Assembly: GCF_004078635.1 (NCBI RefSeq)
Contig: NZ_RZNB01000004.1
Coordinates: 124,001-188,000 of the forward strand
DNA length: 64,000 bases
Source: Labedella phragmitis
GTDB taxonomy: Bacteria; Actinomycetota; Actinomycetes; Actinomycetales; Microbacteriaceae
Direction: 5' to 3'
The notes beneath the pieces were generated by a model. That model was not told the DNA's origin. It did no database searches and was given only the letters and a program-made list of their open reading frames with translations. The stretch's first letter is position 1. The number at the start of each line of letters is the position of its first letter. A program made the translations under genes and the position numbers. Shown piece after piece: positions 35,856-43,829 of the stretch.

Positions 35856-36808
35856 GACTGATTCGCATTCTTGAGCAGCTGTCGCACGTACCCGGCGGTG
35901 AGCACGAGGGTGAGCACGAGCATGATCATCGCGATCGCTGAGCCCTGACCGTAATCACCCTGCCCGAGGCCGATCTGATAGATGTACGTGCCGAGCACGT
36001 TGGTGTCGCTCGTCACACCGCCAGCATCCTGCAGTACCGAGATCTGGGTGAACACGCGAAGATCCCAGATGATCTGCAGCATGCCGACGAGGAACAGCAC
36101 CGGCGCGATGATGGGCATCGTGACCGAGAAGAAGCGCCGGAACGGGCCGGCACCGTCGAGCTGGGCAGCCTCCATGATCGACTCGTCGACCTGCGTCACC
36201 GAGGCGTACACCATGAACATCACGAGGGGCACGGAGCCCCAGATGACGACGGCTCCGGCGATGACGAAGAAGGACGCCGGATCGAGCAGCCACGCGTATC
36301 CGCGGAACTGCTCGAAGCCGAGAGCGACGAGGACGGTGTTGACGACACCGTTCCGAGTGTTGAACAGCCACTGCCAAACCGTGAGCGATGACAAGTGGGG
36401 CATCGCCCAGGCGAGAAGCATCGAGACCTGGAGGGCGACACGGATGACGGTGGGAAGCTTGGTCATCAGGAGCGCGGCGAGGACGCCGATCACCATCGTC
36501 AGCCCCGCGACGACCGCACCGAACACGACCGAGCGGACCATGACCCCCCAGAAGACGGGGTCCGTCATCACTCGGGTGTAGTTGTCGAGACCGATCCACT
36601 CAGCGGGCTGGCCGAACTGCTGGGCGAGGCCGAACTCTTGGAACGACATGATGATCTGCGTCACGAGCGGATAACCCTGCGTGACGATGACGACGATGAC
36701 GGCGGGTAGACCCAGCCACAGTGGAGCGGCACGACGGAGCACGGATGCCCGGCGAGGCGGCAGTGGGCGGGCGCCCGTCGCCGGTGGAGCGTCGACGGTG
36801 AGCACCAT
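35852..36808 (-). CDS. Sugar ABC transporter permease (MalF type)
   Basis: A 318-residue permease of the MalF/CUT1 class, with six membrane segments and the docking loop MEAAQLDGAGPFRRFFSVTM. ATG 36808 is preferred because AAAGG lies just upstream; an in-frame GTG at 36835 would place its start inside the adjacent hairpin. It forms a heterodimer with the MalG-type subunit. Confidence 0.92.
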   Translation of the reverse strand: MVLTVDAPPATGARPLPPRRASVLRRAAPLWLGLPAVIVVIVTQGYPLVTQIIMSFQEFGLAQQFGQPAEWIGLDNYTRVMTDPVFWGVMVRSVVFGAVVAGLTMVIGVLAALLMTKLPTVIRVALQVSMLLAWAMPHLSSLTVWQWLFNTRNGVVNTVLVALGFEQFRGYAWLLDPASFFVIAGAVVIWGSVPLVMFMVYASVTQVDESIMEAAQLDGAGPFRRFFSVTMPIIAPVLFLVGMLQIIWDLRVFTQISVLQDAGGVTSDTNVLGTYIYQIGLGQGDYGQGSAIAMIMLVLTLVLTAGYVRQLLKNANQS

Positions 36809-36830
36809 GTCACCTTTCCCTTCTGGAGCC

Positions 36831-36868
36831 GTCACCGGTGACGGACCGTGTGGTCCGTCACCGGTGAC
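36831..36868 (-). promoter_or_regulatory. Intercistronic hairpin between sugar-binding protein and permease genes
   Basis: A perfect 17-bp inverted repeat (GTCACCGGTGACGGACC and complement) with a GTGT loop begins 7 nt after the binding-protein stop. No T-run follows. It probably stabilises the upstream message or partly ends transcription, giving more binding protein than permease. Confidence 0.6.
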
Positions 36869-36874
36869 GGGTGA

Positions 36875-38146
36875 TCATTCGTTGAGCAGCGACGTGATGA
36901 TGGCGTCGTACTCCTCGGCGAGCGCAGTGACGTCGCCGCCCTGGGCTACCTCGGTGAAGAGGTTCCGCATGACGTCGTTGCTCTCGATGACCCCCCAGCC
37001 GGGAGCGAGCGGGGTCATCATCGAGTTCTCGACCGCGGCGACCTGCGCCTCGGCCGCCGGGTTGCCTTCAGCGGGAACCGAGTATTCCGTGTTTCCGGGC
37101 ACCCACCCGCCCTCCGTTGCGAAGTACTCCTGGAACTCGGGTTCGAACATCATCGCGAGCAGCTCGCGCGAGTGCTCCTGGTTCGGCGAGGCCGCCGCGA
37201 TGCCGATGTTGGAACCGCCGGCCAACGCGTGGCCGATGTCGCCGGCATCGGTCCCGGGGAGCGCGAAGGCCCCCGTGTCCTCCTGCAACTCGGGCGAGAT
37301 CTCGTCCCACGCGTTCGGGAGCGACGAGAACATCGCGGCGCGGCCCTCGTTGTAGGGGACGTACGGGGTGCGGGTCTCGTCGACGGTCGCCGTGGCGGCT
37401 GTCGACATGCCCTCGGTGTAGATCCGCTGCAGTGCCTCGAGCGCCTCGATTCCCTCGGGGGTCGAAAGCGTGCCGACCCACTGGTCGCCATCCTGTTCGG
37501 CGATGGGCGTGCCGTAGGTGAAGAGCCAACCGAGGTTCGAGCCGAGGTCCTTGGCCGCGGTGAAGATGCCTTCGAAGTTGGCGACGTCGCTGTTCGCCTC
37601 CTTCAGCGCGACGGCGGCGTCTCCGAGTTCGTCGATCGTCTCGGGCACCTCGATGCCGGCCTCTTCGAGCATCGACTCACGGTAGAAGATCACCCTCGAG
37701 CCGGCGAAGAAGGGAGCGGCGTACAGCGTCTCGTCGATCGAGCCAGCCTCGACGAGCGAAGGGATCAGCGCGTCGCCCCCGATCTCCTCCTGCAGGTCGG
37801 AGATGTCCGACAGGGCCCCGACGCTCGTGAAAGTGCGCACCTGCGTGTTGCCGAACTCCACGACGTCGGGGGTCTGCGACTCGCTGGCGAGCGAGGTCTG
37901 GAGCTTGGTGACGATGCCGTCCCAGTCCTGGATCTCGATCGTGAGCTCTGCGCCGTCGTTGCGCTCGGCCCACTCGGTGGCCAACCACTCCTGCGCCGCA
38001 TCGGGCACGTCGCCGCGCATGAACCACACCGTGAGGTTCGGGTCCGATTCCTCCGCCGACGACTGACCGCCGCCCGAAGCACATGCCGACAGTGCGAACG
38101 CTCCGACGAGGAGCGTGCCAACGGCCAGCCGCCTGTTCATTCTCAT
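36875..38146 (-). CDS. Sugar-binding lipoprotein (SBP family 1)
   Basis: A 423-residue extracellular solute-binding protein of family 1 (MalE-like, CUT1). The signal peptide ends in the lipobox LSAC with lipidated Cys22. The mature part has the family PDVVEFGNTQ region and alternating lobes. ATG 38146 has GGGAAG at better spacing than the in-frame ATG 6 nt downstream. It heads the operon for the importer, ROK kinase and M20 hydrolase. The ligand cannot be read from sequence; the neighbouring GH20 and GH29 enzymes suggest an oligosaccharide containing N-acetylhexosamine and/or fucose. Confidence 0.92.
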   Translation of the reverse strand: MRMNRRLAVGTLLVGAFALSACASGGGQSSAEESDPNLTVWFMRGDVPDAAQEWLATEWAERNDGAELTIEIQDWDGIVTKLQTSLASESQTPDVVEFGNTQVRTFTSVGALSDISDLQEEIGGDALIPSLVEAGSIDETLYAAPFFAGSRVIFYRESMLEEAGIEVPETIDELGDAAVALKEANSDVANFEGIFTAAKDLGSNLGWLFTYGTPIAEQDGDQWVGTLSTPEGIEALEALQRIYTEGMSTAATATVDETRTPYVPYNEGRAAMFSSLPNAWDEISPELQEDTGAFALPGTDAGDIGHALAGGSNIGIAAASPNQEHSRELLAMMFEPEFQEYFATEGGWVPGNTEYSVPAEGNPAAEAQVAAVENSMMTPLAPGWGVIESNDVMRNLFTEVAQGGDVTALAEEYDAIITSLLNE

Positions 38147-38232
38147 TGCTCTTCCCTTTTCCATCCTTCGTCGCGCTCTGCACGACGATTTCGACGCTGA
38201 ATCAATGTGTGGGGGTACCTCGTGAGTACTTC

Positions 38233-38262
38233 ATTATGGTGTTATGCATGTGCTCCACACAA
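38233..38262 (-). promoter_or_regulatory. Promoter of the sugar importer operon
   Basis: On the minus strand, TTGTGT (38262-38257) and CATAAT (38238-38233) are separated by 18 nt, a good sigma-70-type promoter. The expected leader is about 80 nt. The surrounding 276-bp divergent region is unusually AT-rich for this genome. It also holds a perfect 10-bp palindrome TTGTTAACAA (38382-38391) and a TACAAAT element (38337-38343) that may bind regulators. Confidence 0.55.
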
Positions 38263-38422
38263 ACTCTTGCCCCGTCAGTCTGTGGGGGGAATGTTTCGGC
38301 CGCGTGTCAGGCACGAAAAATCAAGGTACAAATGACCACGGATCTCGTGGCCATGCTGGCGGCTAGACATTTAGGTATAGGTTGTTAACAAATCCGCCAT
38401 TCACGCGTCCCGGGGAGATGAC

Positions 38423-39409
38423 ATGCCTTCCGACACCGCCCGATTCACACCCCGCGGTCCGGTCGACGTCGACCGTCCCGACGACCTCGATGCCTTCTGG
38501 AACGAGGCGCTCGCCTACCTGGAACGCACGGCGCCCGCTGCCGCGTTCGTCCTCGATGAGACGATGTCGGGCGACGGTGTCGACGTCTTCGCGGTCGCGT
38601 ACTCGTCCGCGGGAGGCGTCCGCGTCGGCGCGTGGTACACCCGGCCTGAAGGCGCTGCGCCGGGCGCCGACCTTCCCGGCATCCTCTTGATCCCGGGATA
38701 CATCTCCGATCCGACGGTCGCGAAGTCGTGGTCGTTGCGCGGATACGCCGTCCTCAGCGTCGCTCCGCGTGGAAAGGTGCGGGCGCGCGACCAGATCGAC
38801 CCGGGATACCCCGGTCTGCTCGTCGACGGTGCCAACGACGCCCGCTCAGCCACGTACCTCGGCTTCTACCTCGACGTCGTCCGCGGGCTCGACCTCCTTG
38901 CGGACCGCGACGAGGTCGACCCGACTCGCATCGGCGTGCACGGCTCGAGCCAGGGCGGCGGCCTCGCCGTGGCCACCGCAGCGCTTCGACCGGACCTGGT
39001 CCGCTGCATCAGCGCAGGCGCCCCGTACCTGTGCGGCATCATGTCGAGCGTCCGTCTCACGCTGACGTACCCGTACCAGGAGATCCGCGAGTACCTCCAC
39101 ATCCACCCGGAGCAGCGGGCGGCGCTCGAGACCGCCTACTCGTATCTCGACGTGCTCAACATCAGCGAGCGCGTCGCGTGTCCAGCGCAGGTCTACATCG
39201 GACTCGGTGACGACGTCTGCCCGCCCGAGACGGGCTTCGCGCTCGTGGAGCGCCTCCCCCACGTCGAGCAGTTCCTGACTTACCAGGGGTGCGCGCACGG
39301 CGCGGGACTCCCCTGGGTGAACGAGGAGATCGACGCGTTCCTCGAGCGGCACCTCTCCCCTTCGCCGGCGGCGGCGCGCGAGCACGACCTCATCGGAGGC
39401 AACGCATGA
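38423..39409 (+). CDS. Acetylxylan esterase-like alpha/beta hydrolase (CE7 type)
   Basis: A 328-residue alpha/beta hydrolase of the acetylxylan esterase/cephalosporin-C deacetylase (AXE1, CE7) family. The nucleophile is Ser176 in GVHGSSQGGG, the acid is in GLGDDVCPPE, and the His is in CAHGAGLP. Family members remove acetyl groups from oligosaccharides in the cytoplasm, and no signal peptide is present. GGGGAG precedes the ATG. It overlaps the next gene by 4 nt and is divergent from the sugar-binding protein. Confidence 0.85.
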   Translation: MPSDTARFTPRGPVDVDRPDDLDAFWNEALAYLERTAPAAAFVLDETMSGDGVDVFAVAYSSAGGVRVGAWYTRPEGAAPGADLPGILLIPGYISDPTVAKSWSLRGYAVLSVAPRGKVRARDQIDPGYPGLLVDGANDARSATYLGFYLDVVRGLDLLADRDEVDPTRIGVHGSSQGGGLAVATAALRPDLVRCISAGAPYLCGIMSSVRLTLTYPYQEIREYLHIHPEQRAALETAYSYLDVLNISERVACPAQVYIGLGDDVCPPETGFALVERLPHVEQFLTYQGCAHGAGLPWVNEEIDAFLERHLSPSPAAAREHDLIGGNA

Positions 39410-40293
39410 CCGTGGACTACTGGGACGACCTCGACGCCGACCTCGCGGCGGTGCCGACGAACCTCGTCCTCACGCCGGAACCCTCGCGGACGACGCCCGA
39501 CTGGACGTTCTCCACGATCACCTTCTCGTCCATCGGTCACCGCGGCTCGGGCCGCTATCGTGCCGCCGGCTATCTCAGCATCCCCACCCGGCCCGGCCCC
39601 CACCCCGGCGTGCTCGAGATCCCACGGCACGGCAGTGTCAATCACACCCCGCACAGCAACGACCGCGCCCGCTACGCGATCCTCACGCTGATGCACCGCG
39701 GCCAGCGACTCGCCGACGCGCCGTACCGCGCGCCCTATCCCGGCCTCCTCATCGACGGCATCGTCGACGCTTCCGAATACGTCTACCGTGGCATCGTCGC
39801 GGACTGCCTCCGGGCGGCCGAGATCCTCCGCTCCCACCCGGGTGTCGACAGCGCCCGAATCGCCGCCGTCGGCGAAGACCTCGGAGTGCTGACCGCCGCA
39901 CGCCGCCCGTTCTTCCGTGCGCTCCGGGTCGACGGCCTGCTGCTCACCGATCCCTGGCGACGCGCCGAGTCCACCCGCGCATACCCGATGGAGAGCCTCA
40001 ACGACTTCCGCCGCCACGGCACAGACGACGAACTCGTCGCCGCCCGGTCGACGACGGCGCTGTACGACCCGCTCGCACTCGCGGGCGACGTCACGGCCGC
40101 CGCACTCGTCAGCGATGGCTCCGCCTCGGGCGCCGCGCTCGCCTCGAGGCTCGGAGGCACGGCGGACACCCTCGTCCCGACCGGTCGAGACCGCATCGAC
40201 GACGACGCACGCGACGCCTGGCTCGCCGCGCAGCTCGGCGCACCCGCGATGAGCCGGTACGCCGACGCGATGATCCCGTTGCCCGGGGATTGA
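39406..40293 (+). CDS. Degenerate acetylxylan esterase-like protein lacking the catalytic serine
   Basis: A 295-residue protein translated directly after the esterase (ATGA overlap) and resembling it in layout: YPGLLIDGIVDASEYVYRGIVAD aligns with the esterase's corresponding helix, cited here by its first and last residues Y and D. At the nucleophile elbow it reads AAVGEDLGVL, with Asp158 in place of serine, and no clear His follows near the C-terminus. It is therefore probably not an esterase. It may be a partner subunit, or an enzyme with altered chemistry. Function unknown. Confidence 0.65.
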   Translation: MTVDYWDDLDADLAAVPTNLVLTPEPSRTTPDWTFSTITFSSIGHRGSGRYRAAGYLSIPTRPGPHPGVLEIPRHGSVNHTPHSNDRARYAILTLMHRGQRLADAPYRAPYPGLLIDGIVDASEYVYRGIVADCLRAAEILRSHPGVDSARIAAVGEDLGVLTAARRPFFRALRVDGLLLTDPWRRAESTRAYPMESLNDFRRHGTDDELVAARSTTALYDPLALAGDVTAAALVSDGSASGAALASRLGGTADTLVPTGRDRIDDDARDAWLAAQLGAPAMSRYADAMIPLPGD

Positions 40294-40297
40294 CCCC

Positions 40298-41353
40298 GTG
40301 ATCGTCAACGCGGCAGCGACACTCACGGCGCTCGGCGGCTCCATCATGCCGGCGCCCGTTGTGGCGGCGATGCTCGATGCCGCACAGTCGTGGGTCGACC
40401 TCCCCCGCGCGTACGACGAGGCGGGCGCCCGCATCGCCGCGCTCACCGGCAACGAAGCGGCCGCAGTGACGACCGGGGCGGCCGCCGGTCTCACCTTGAC
40501 CGTGGCATCGCTCCTCACCGGACCCGAGCCGCCGTCGCTCGAGGTCTTCCCGCTCGAACAGCCACGGCACCTCGTGATGTTCCGTGGGCAGCGCAACGGT
40601 TACGACTACGCGATGCGACTGCTCGGTGTGCGGATCGACGACGTCGCCCACGACGAGAAGGCGCTCGACCGTGCGCTCGCGTCGGATCCGCTCGCGGTCG
40701 TGTGGTTCGCCGGCACCCAGTACCCGGTGACCGACATCTCGCTGCAGCGGGTGATCGAGAAGGCTCACGCCGGGAACGTCCCTGTCGTCGTCGATGCGGC
40801 GGCACAGATCCCTCCCGTCGCGTCGATGTGGGACTTCACTCGCGGCCTCGGTGCCGACGCGGTCGTCTTCTCGGGCGGAAAGGGCCTCGGTGGCCCGCAG
40901 GACAGCGGGCTCGTCCTCGGGCGCCACGACATCGTTCGCGGCGTCCGTGCTCACGCCGCTCCCCATCAGGGGATCGGTCGAGGGATGAAGGTCACCAAGG
41001 AGTCGCTCGCGGGGATCGTCGCCGCTGTGGAACACGCGCTCAGCATCGACGAACAGGCGGTGTTGGCACGCTACGAGTCGGTGGTCACCGCGTGGATCGG
41101 TCAGGCCCGGGCCGCCGGCCTCTCCGCCGACCGCGGGTTTCCGAGCGAGGCGGGACAACCTCACAGCCGCGCGTTGATCGGGCTCGGTTCGGCGACACGC
41201 GCCCTCGAGGTCCGCGACGCGATGTGGAGGCAGGAGCCGCGCGTCGCCGTACTCGTCGCCGGAAGCTCCGTCGCCCTCAATCCCCAGCCCGTCCGCCCCG
41301 GCGAAGAAGATGCCGTCATCGCAGCCCTTCTCCGTGCGTGTGACATCATTTAG
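40298..41353 (+). CDS. SelA/DgaE-like PLP-dependent enzyme
   Basis: A 351-residue fold-type I PLP protein of the SelA-like family. The probable PLP lysine is Lys195 in VFSGGKGLGGPQDSG, with Asp166 in VVVDAAAQIPP binding the ring nitrogen. Characterised relatives include D-glucosaminate-6-phosphate ammonia-lyase (DgaE), which forms 2-keto-3-deoxygluconate-6-phosphate. SelA itself is larger and none of its partner genes are here. The GTG at 40298 has GGGGA upstream and follows the previous stop by 4 nt. Together with eda 2.5 kb downstream this suggests a D-glucosaminate route (inference). Confidence 0.78.
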   Translation: MIVNAAATLTALGGSIMPAPVVAAMLDAAQSWVDLPRAYDEAGARIAALTGNEAAAVTTGAAAGLTLTVASLLTGPEPPSLEVFPLEQPRHLVMFRGQRNGYDYAMRLLGVRIDDVAHDEKALDRALASDPLAVVWFAGTQYPVTDISLQRVIEKAHAGNVPVVVDAAAQIPPVASMWDFTRGLGADAVVFSGGKGLGGPQDSGLVLGRHDIVRGVRAHAAPHQGIGRGMKVTKESLAGIVAAVEHALSIDEQAVLARYESVVTAWIGQARAAGLSADRGFPSEAGQPHSRALIGLGSATRALEVRDAMWRQEPRVAVLVAGSSVALNPQPVRPGEEDAVIAALLRACDII

Positions 41354-41404
41354 GCGGGTGGGCCCATGACTCACTCCCACATCGGGGAAGGACGGAGTTT
41401 GGCG

Positions 41405-42490
41405 ATGGTTCTGCCGGACCCGTGGACCCGCTCCGACTCGAAGAAGCTGCTGCCGACCGACGCCCGTGCACACAACCGCACCCTCGTCCTGCGCACGGTC
41501 CTCCGCACACCCGATGTGAGCCGCGCCGACGTCTCGCGCATCACGGGCTTGTCGCGCATCACCGTGTCCGACCTCGTCGGCGGCCTCGTGAGCGACGGCC
41601 TCCTCGTCGAGACCGACGCCCGCGAGTCGAAGGGCCGTCCGGGTAAGCCCGCCACCCCCCTGCAGGTCAACCCGCTCGCGTTCGCCATCATCGCCATCGA
41701 CCTGAGCCAGCCGCACCGCTTCCACGGCGCCGCGCTCTCGATCACCGGCCAGATCCAGCACCGAGCCGAGGTCCGCGGCGATCTGACCGGCGGGGCGGCG
41801 CTGACCGCCGTCGTGAACCTGATAGCCCGTCTGCAATCCGCCGCGGCGCCTCGGATCGGCGGGATCGGCATCGGCTCCCCCGGCATCGTCGATGGCAGCG
41901 GAACGGTGGTGGAGTCGACGAACCTCGGGTGGCGACGACTGCCGCTCGCGACGCAGGTCTCCGAGCGATTCGGCGTGCCGACGATCGTCGAGAACGACGC
42001 GAACGCTGCGGTCACCGCCGAAATGAATGCCGACGGCAGTGAGGATCTGCTCCTCGTGCGCATCGGCACCGGCCTCGGAGGCGCCGCGATCGTCAACGGT
42101 CATCTCGTCCGCGGTGCGAACAACGCCGCTGGCGAGCTCGGTCACATCACCATGCCCGGTCCTGGTGACTCGCCCGCGACGGTGGAGGCGACGATTCAGC
42201 GTCTGCTCGAGCAGGGCGGCGACCCTGGCCTCGTGCAGAGGGTCGGCACGGTGCTCGGCGAGCAGCTCGCCCCCGTGGTCGCGATGCTCGACGTGCCCGA
42301 GATCGTCATCGAGGGGCCCCACGGCCTCGACGTCGCGGCGATCGCCGCCGCCGCGGAGACCGCGATCGCCGGTCTCCGACGGATCGGGACCGGCCACCCG
42401 TGCCGGGTGCGGCCGGGCTCGCATGACGAGGACGTCGTTCTCATCGGCATGGCCGATCTCCTCCTCAGCCGGACCATCGCGACGATCTGA
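41405..42490 (+). CDS. ROK family transcriptional repressor
   Basis: A 361-residue NagC/XylR-type regulator. An N-terminal winged helix-turn-helix (VLRTPDVSRADVSRITGLSR, residues about 30-85) precedes a ROK sugar-binding domain with IVENDANAAV. The cysteine zinc motif (CxCGxxGC) normally found after GELGHI is missing: here GELGHITMPGPGDSP. ATG 41405 has GGAG at 7 nt; an in-frame ATG at 41366 would add 13 residues. As the only ROK repressor in the island, it is the best candidate for binding the TTTGTA motifs and sensing a sugar or sugar phosphate. Confidence 0.82.
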   Translation: MVLPDPWTRSDSKKLLPTDARAHNRTLVLRTVLRTPDVSRADVSRITGLSRITVSDLVGGLVSDGLLVETDARESKGRPGKPATPLQVNPLAFAIIAIDLSQPHRFHGAALSITGQIQHRAEVRGDLTGGAALTAVVNLIARLQSAAAPRIGGIGIGSPGIVDGSGTVVESTNLGWRRLPLATQVSERFGVPTIVENDANAAVTAEMNADGSEDLLLVRIGTGLGGAAIVNGHLVRGANNAAGELGHITMPGPGDSPATVEATIQRLLEQGGDPGLVQRVGTVLGEQLAPVVAMLDVPEIVIEGPHGLDVAAIAAAAETAIAGLRRIGTGHPCRVRPGSHDEDVVLIGMADLLLSRTIATI

Positions 42491-42544
42491 TCCGAGGGCG
42501 ACCTCCTCGAGCAGCGCGGTTCTCCGATGGCGTCGGCTCGCTCA

Positions 42545-42570
42545 TTGCACAGGTTGCAACGCGGGTTGCA
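42545..42570. promoter_or_regulatory. Repeated TTGCA half-sites upstream of the iclR operon
   Basis: Three half-sites occur in 26 bp: TTGCAC (42545-42550), then TGCAAC-GCGG-GTTGCA, a perfect 6-bp inverted repeat (42555-42570). They lie 20 bp upstream of the TACGAT -10 element, spanning the -35 position. An IclR-type autoregulator commonly binds such a site. Confidence 0.5.
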
Positions 42571-42589
42571 GGAGCCGCTCGCCCGCACC

Positions 42590-42601
42590 TACGATGGTCC
42601 A
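42590..42601 (+). promoter_or_regulatory. Leaderless-type promoter of the iclR-ridA-eda-kdgK operon
   Basis: TACGAT (42590-42595) is followed by 6 nt and a GTG that opens a 13-codon reading frame. No ribosome-binding site is visible. Confidence 0.45.
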
Positions 42602-42643
42602 GTGCCCGACCCGACGCCCCACCTCACGCCGGTGCGCGAGTGA
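42602..42643 (+). CDS. Possible 13-codon leaderless peptide coupled to iclR
   Basis: GTG at 42602 sits 6 nt after a -10 element and reads VPDPTPHLTPVRE before a stop that overlaps the iclR start as GTGA (42640-42643). The iclR GTG itself lacks a ribosome-binding site, so translation of this small frame would deliver ribosomes to it. It may have no function beyond coupling, or it may be an attenuator peptide. It is too short for family evidence. Confidence 0.45.
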   Translation: MPDPTPHLTPVRE

Positions 42644-43428
42644 GCCAATCGCTCGAACGCTCCCTCGACGCCTTGGACCTCATCGCGGAGGGCTGCGGTT
42701 CCCTCGACGCCCTCGCCGCGAGGCTCCAGGTGCACAAGACGACGGTGCTCCGCCTGCTGCGGGTGCTCGAGGCGCGAGGCTACGTCACGCGCGACCGACA
42801 GCACCGCTATCGCATCGGCCCGACGCTGTACCGCTTCTCGCACAACGCCCCCGAGACCGACGACGTCCGCGAGGCCGCTGCGCCGCACATGCGGGCGCTG
42901 GCTCGGCAGATCGGGCAGACGGTGCACCTGGCGGAGTACCGCGACGGCGTGGTCACCTACGTCGACAAGGTCGACTCCGGGCACACGCTGCGCATGTATT
43001 CTCGCGTCGGACTTCCCGCCCCGCTCCATGCCACCGCGGTCGCGAAAGTGTTGCTCGGCGACATCGACGACGCCGAGCGCCGGCACGTCCTGGCGACGCA
43101 CGAGTTCACCCCGTACACAGGGCGCACCGTGCGGGACCGACCGACGCTGGAGGCGGCCATCGCCGAGGCCGCCGAGCGCGGGTGGGCCGTCGACCACGAA
43201 GAGCACGAGACATTCATGAACTGCATCGCGGCGCCGGTGCATGCCGCCGACGGCCGCATCGCGGCTGCCATGTCGGTGTCGGTGCCGAACATCCTGCTCT
43301 CCTATGACGAGGTCCTCGGTCTGCTCCCTGAGCTGCTCGACACGGTCGCCGCCGTCTCCGCCGATCTCGGTTTCCACAGCCCGCACACGTTCATCCCCCC
43401 GACCACCGACGAAAGCGAAACCGTATGA
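42640..43428 (+). CDS. IclR family transcriptional regulator
   Basis: A 262-residue regulator with an N-terminal winged helix-turn-helix (LDALAARLQVHKTTVLRLLR, residues about 22-45) and a C-terminal effector domain containing RVGLPAPLHATAVAKVLLG. IclR proteins sense small organic acids and aromatic or sugar-acid metabolites; the KDG-responsive KdgR of enterobacteria is in this family. It is the first substantial gene of an operon with ridA, eda and kdgK, so 2-keto-3-deoxygluconate or KDPG is a likely effector (inference). The start is set by the GTGA overlap with the small upstream frame. Confidence 0.88.
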   Translation: MSQSLERSLDALDLIAEGCGSLDALAARLQVHKTTVLRLLRVLEARGYVTRDRQHRYRIGPTLYRFSHNAPETDDVREAAAPHMRALARQIGQTVHLAEYRDGVVTYVDKVDSGHTLRMYSRVGLPAPLHATAVAKVLLGDIDDAERRHVLATHEFTPYTGRTVRDRPTLEAAIAEAAERGWAVDHEEHETFMNCIAAPVHAADGRIAAAMSVSVPNILLSYDEVLGLLPELLDTVAAVSADLGFHSPHTFIPPTTDESETV

Positions 43429-43829
43429 CCGACCGCATCGCCATCTCCACCACCGACGCCCCCGCTCCCGCACATACCTTCTCGCAGGGCGTGCGTCGCG
43501 GCCCTTTCGTGCAGGTGTCGGGGCAAGGACCCGTCGACCCCGCCACCGGCGAGTACCTGCACCGCGGCGACGTCGCAGCCCAGACCGTGCGCACCCTGCT
43601 GAACGTCGAGGCCATCCTCACCGCAGCGGGCGCGAGCTTCGACGACGTCATGATCCTGCGCGTCTACCTCACGGCCCGCGATGACTTCGCCGCGATGAAT
43701 GACGCCTACGGGTCGTTCATCGCGGCCCGCTGCTCCTCGGGCGTGCTGCCGTCCCGCACGACGGTGTTCACCGGGCTCCCGCGCGAGGAGATGCTCGTGG
43801 AGATCGACGCGCTCGCCGTCACCGACTGA
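43425..43829 (+). CDS. RidA family enamine/imine deaminase
   Basis: A 134-residue protein of the RidA (YjgF/YER057c) family. The carboxylate-binding Arg111 lies in LPSRTTVF, followed by the conserved Glu in EEMLVEIDALA. RidA proteins trim the ring of 12 residues in the trimer interface and hydrolyse reactive enamines or imines released by PLP enzymes to keto acids and ammonia. In this operon it would speed release of 2-keto-3-deoxygluconate (or its phosphate) from a PLP-dependent sugar-acid deaminase. It overlaps iclR by 4 nt and eda by 1 nt. Confidence 0.9.
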   Translation: MTDRIAISTTDAPAPAHTFSQGVRRGPFVQVSGQGPVDPATGEYLHRGDVAAQTVRTLLNVEAILTAAGASFDDVMILRVYLTARDDFAAMNDAYGSFIAARCSSGVLPSRTTVFTGLPREEMLVEIDALAVTD

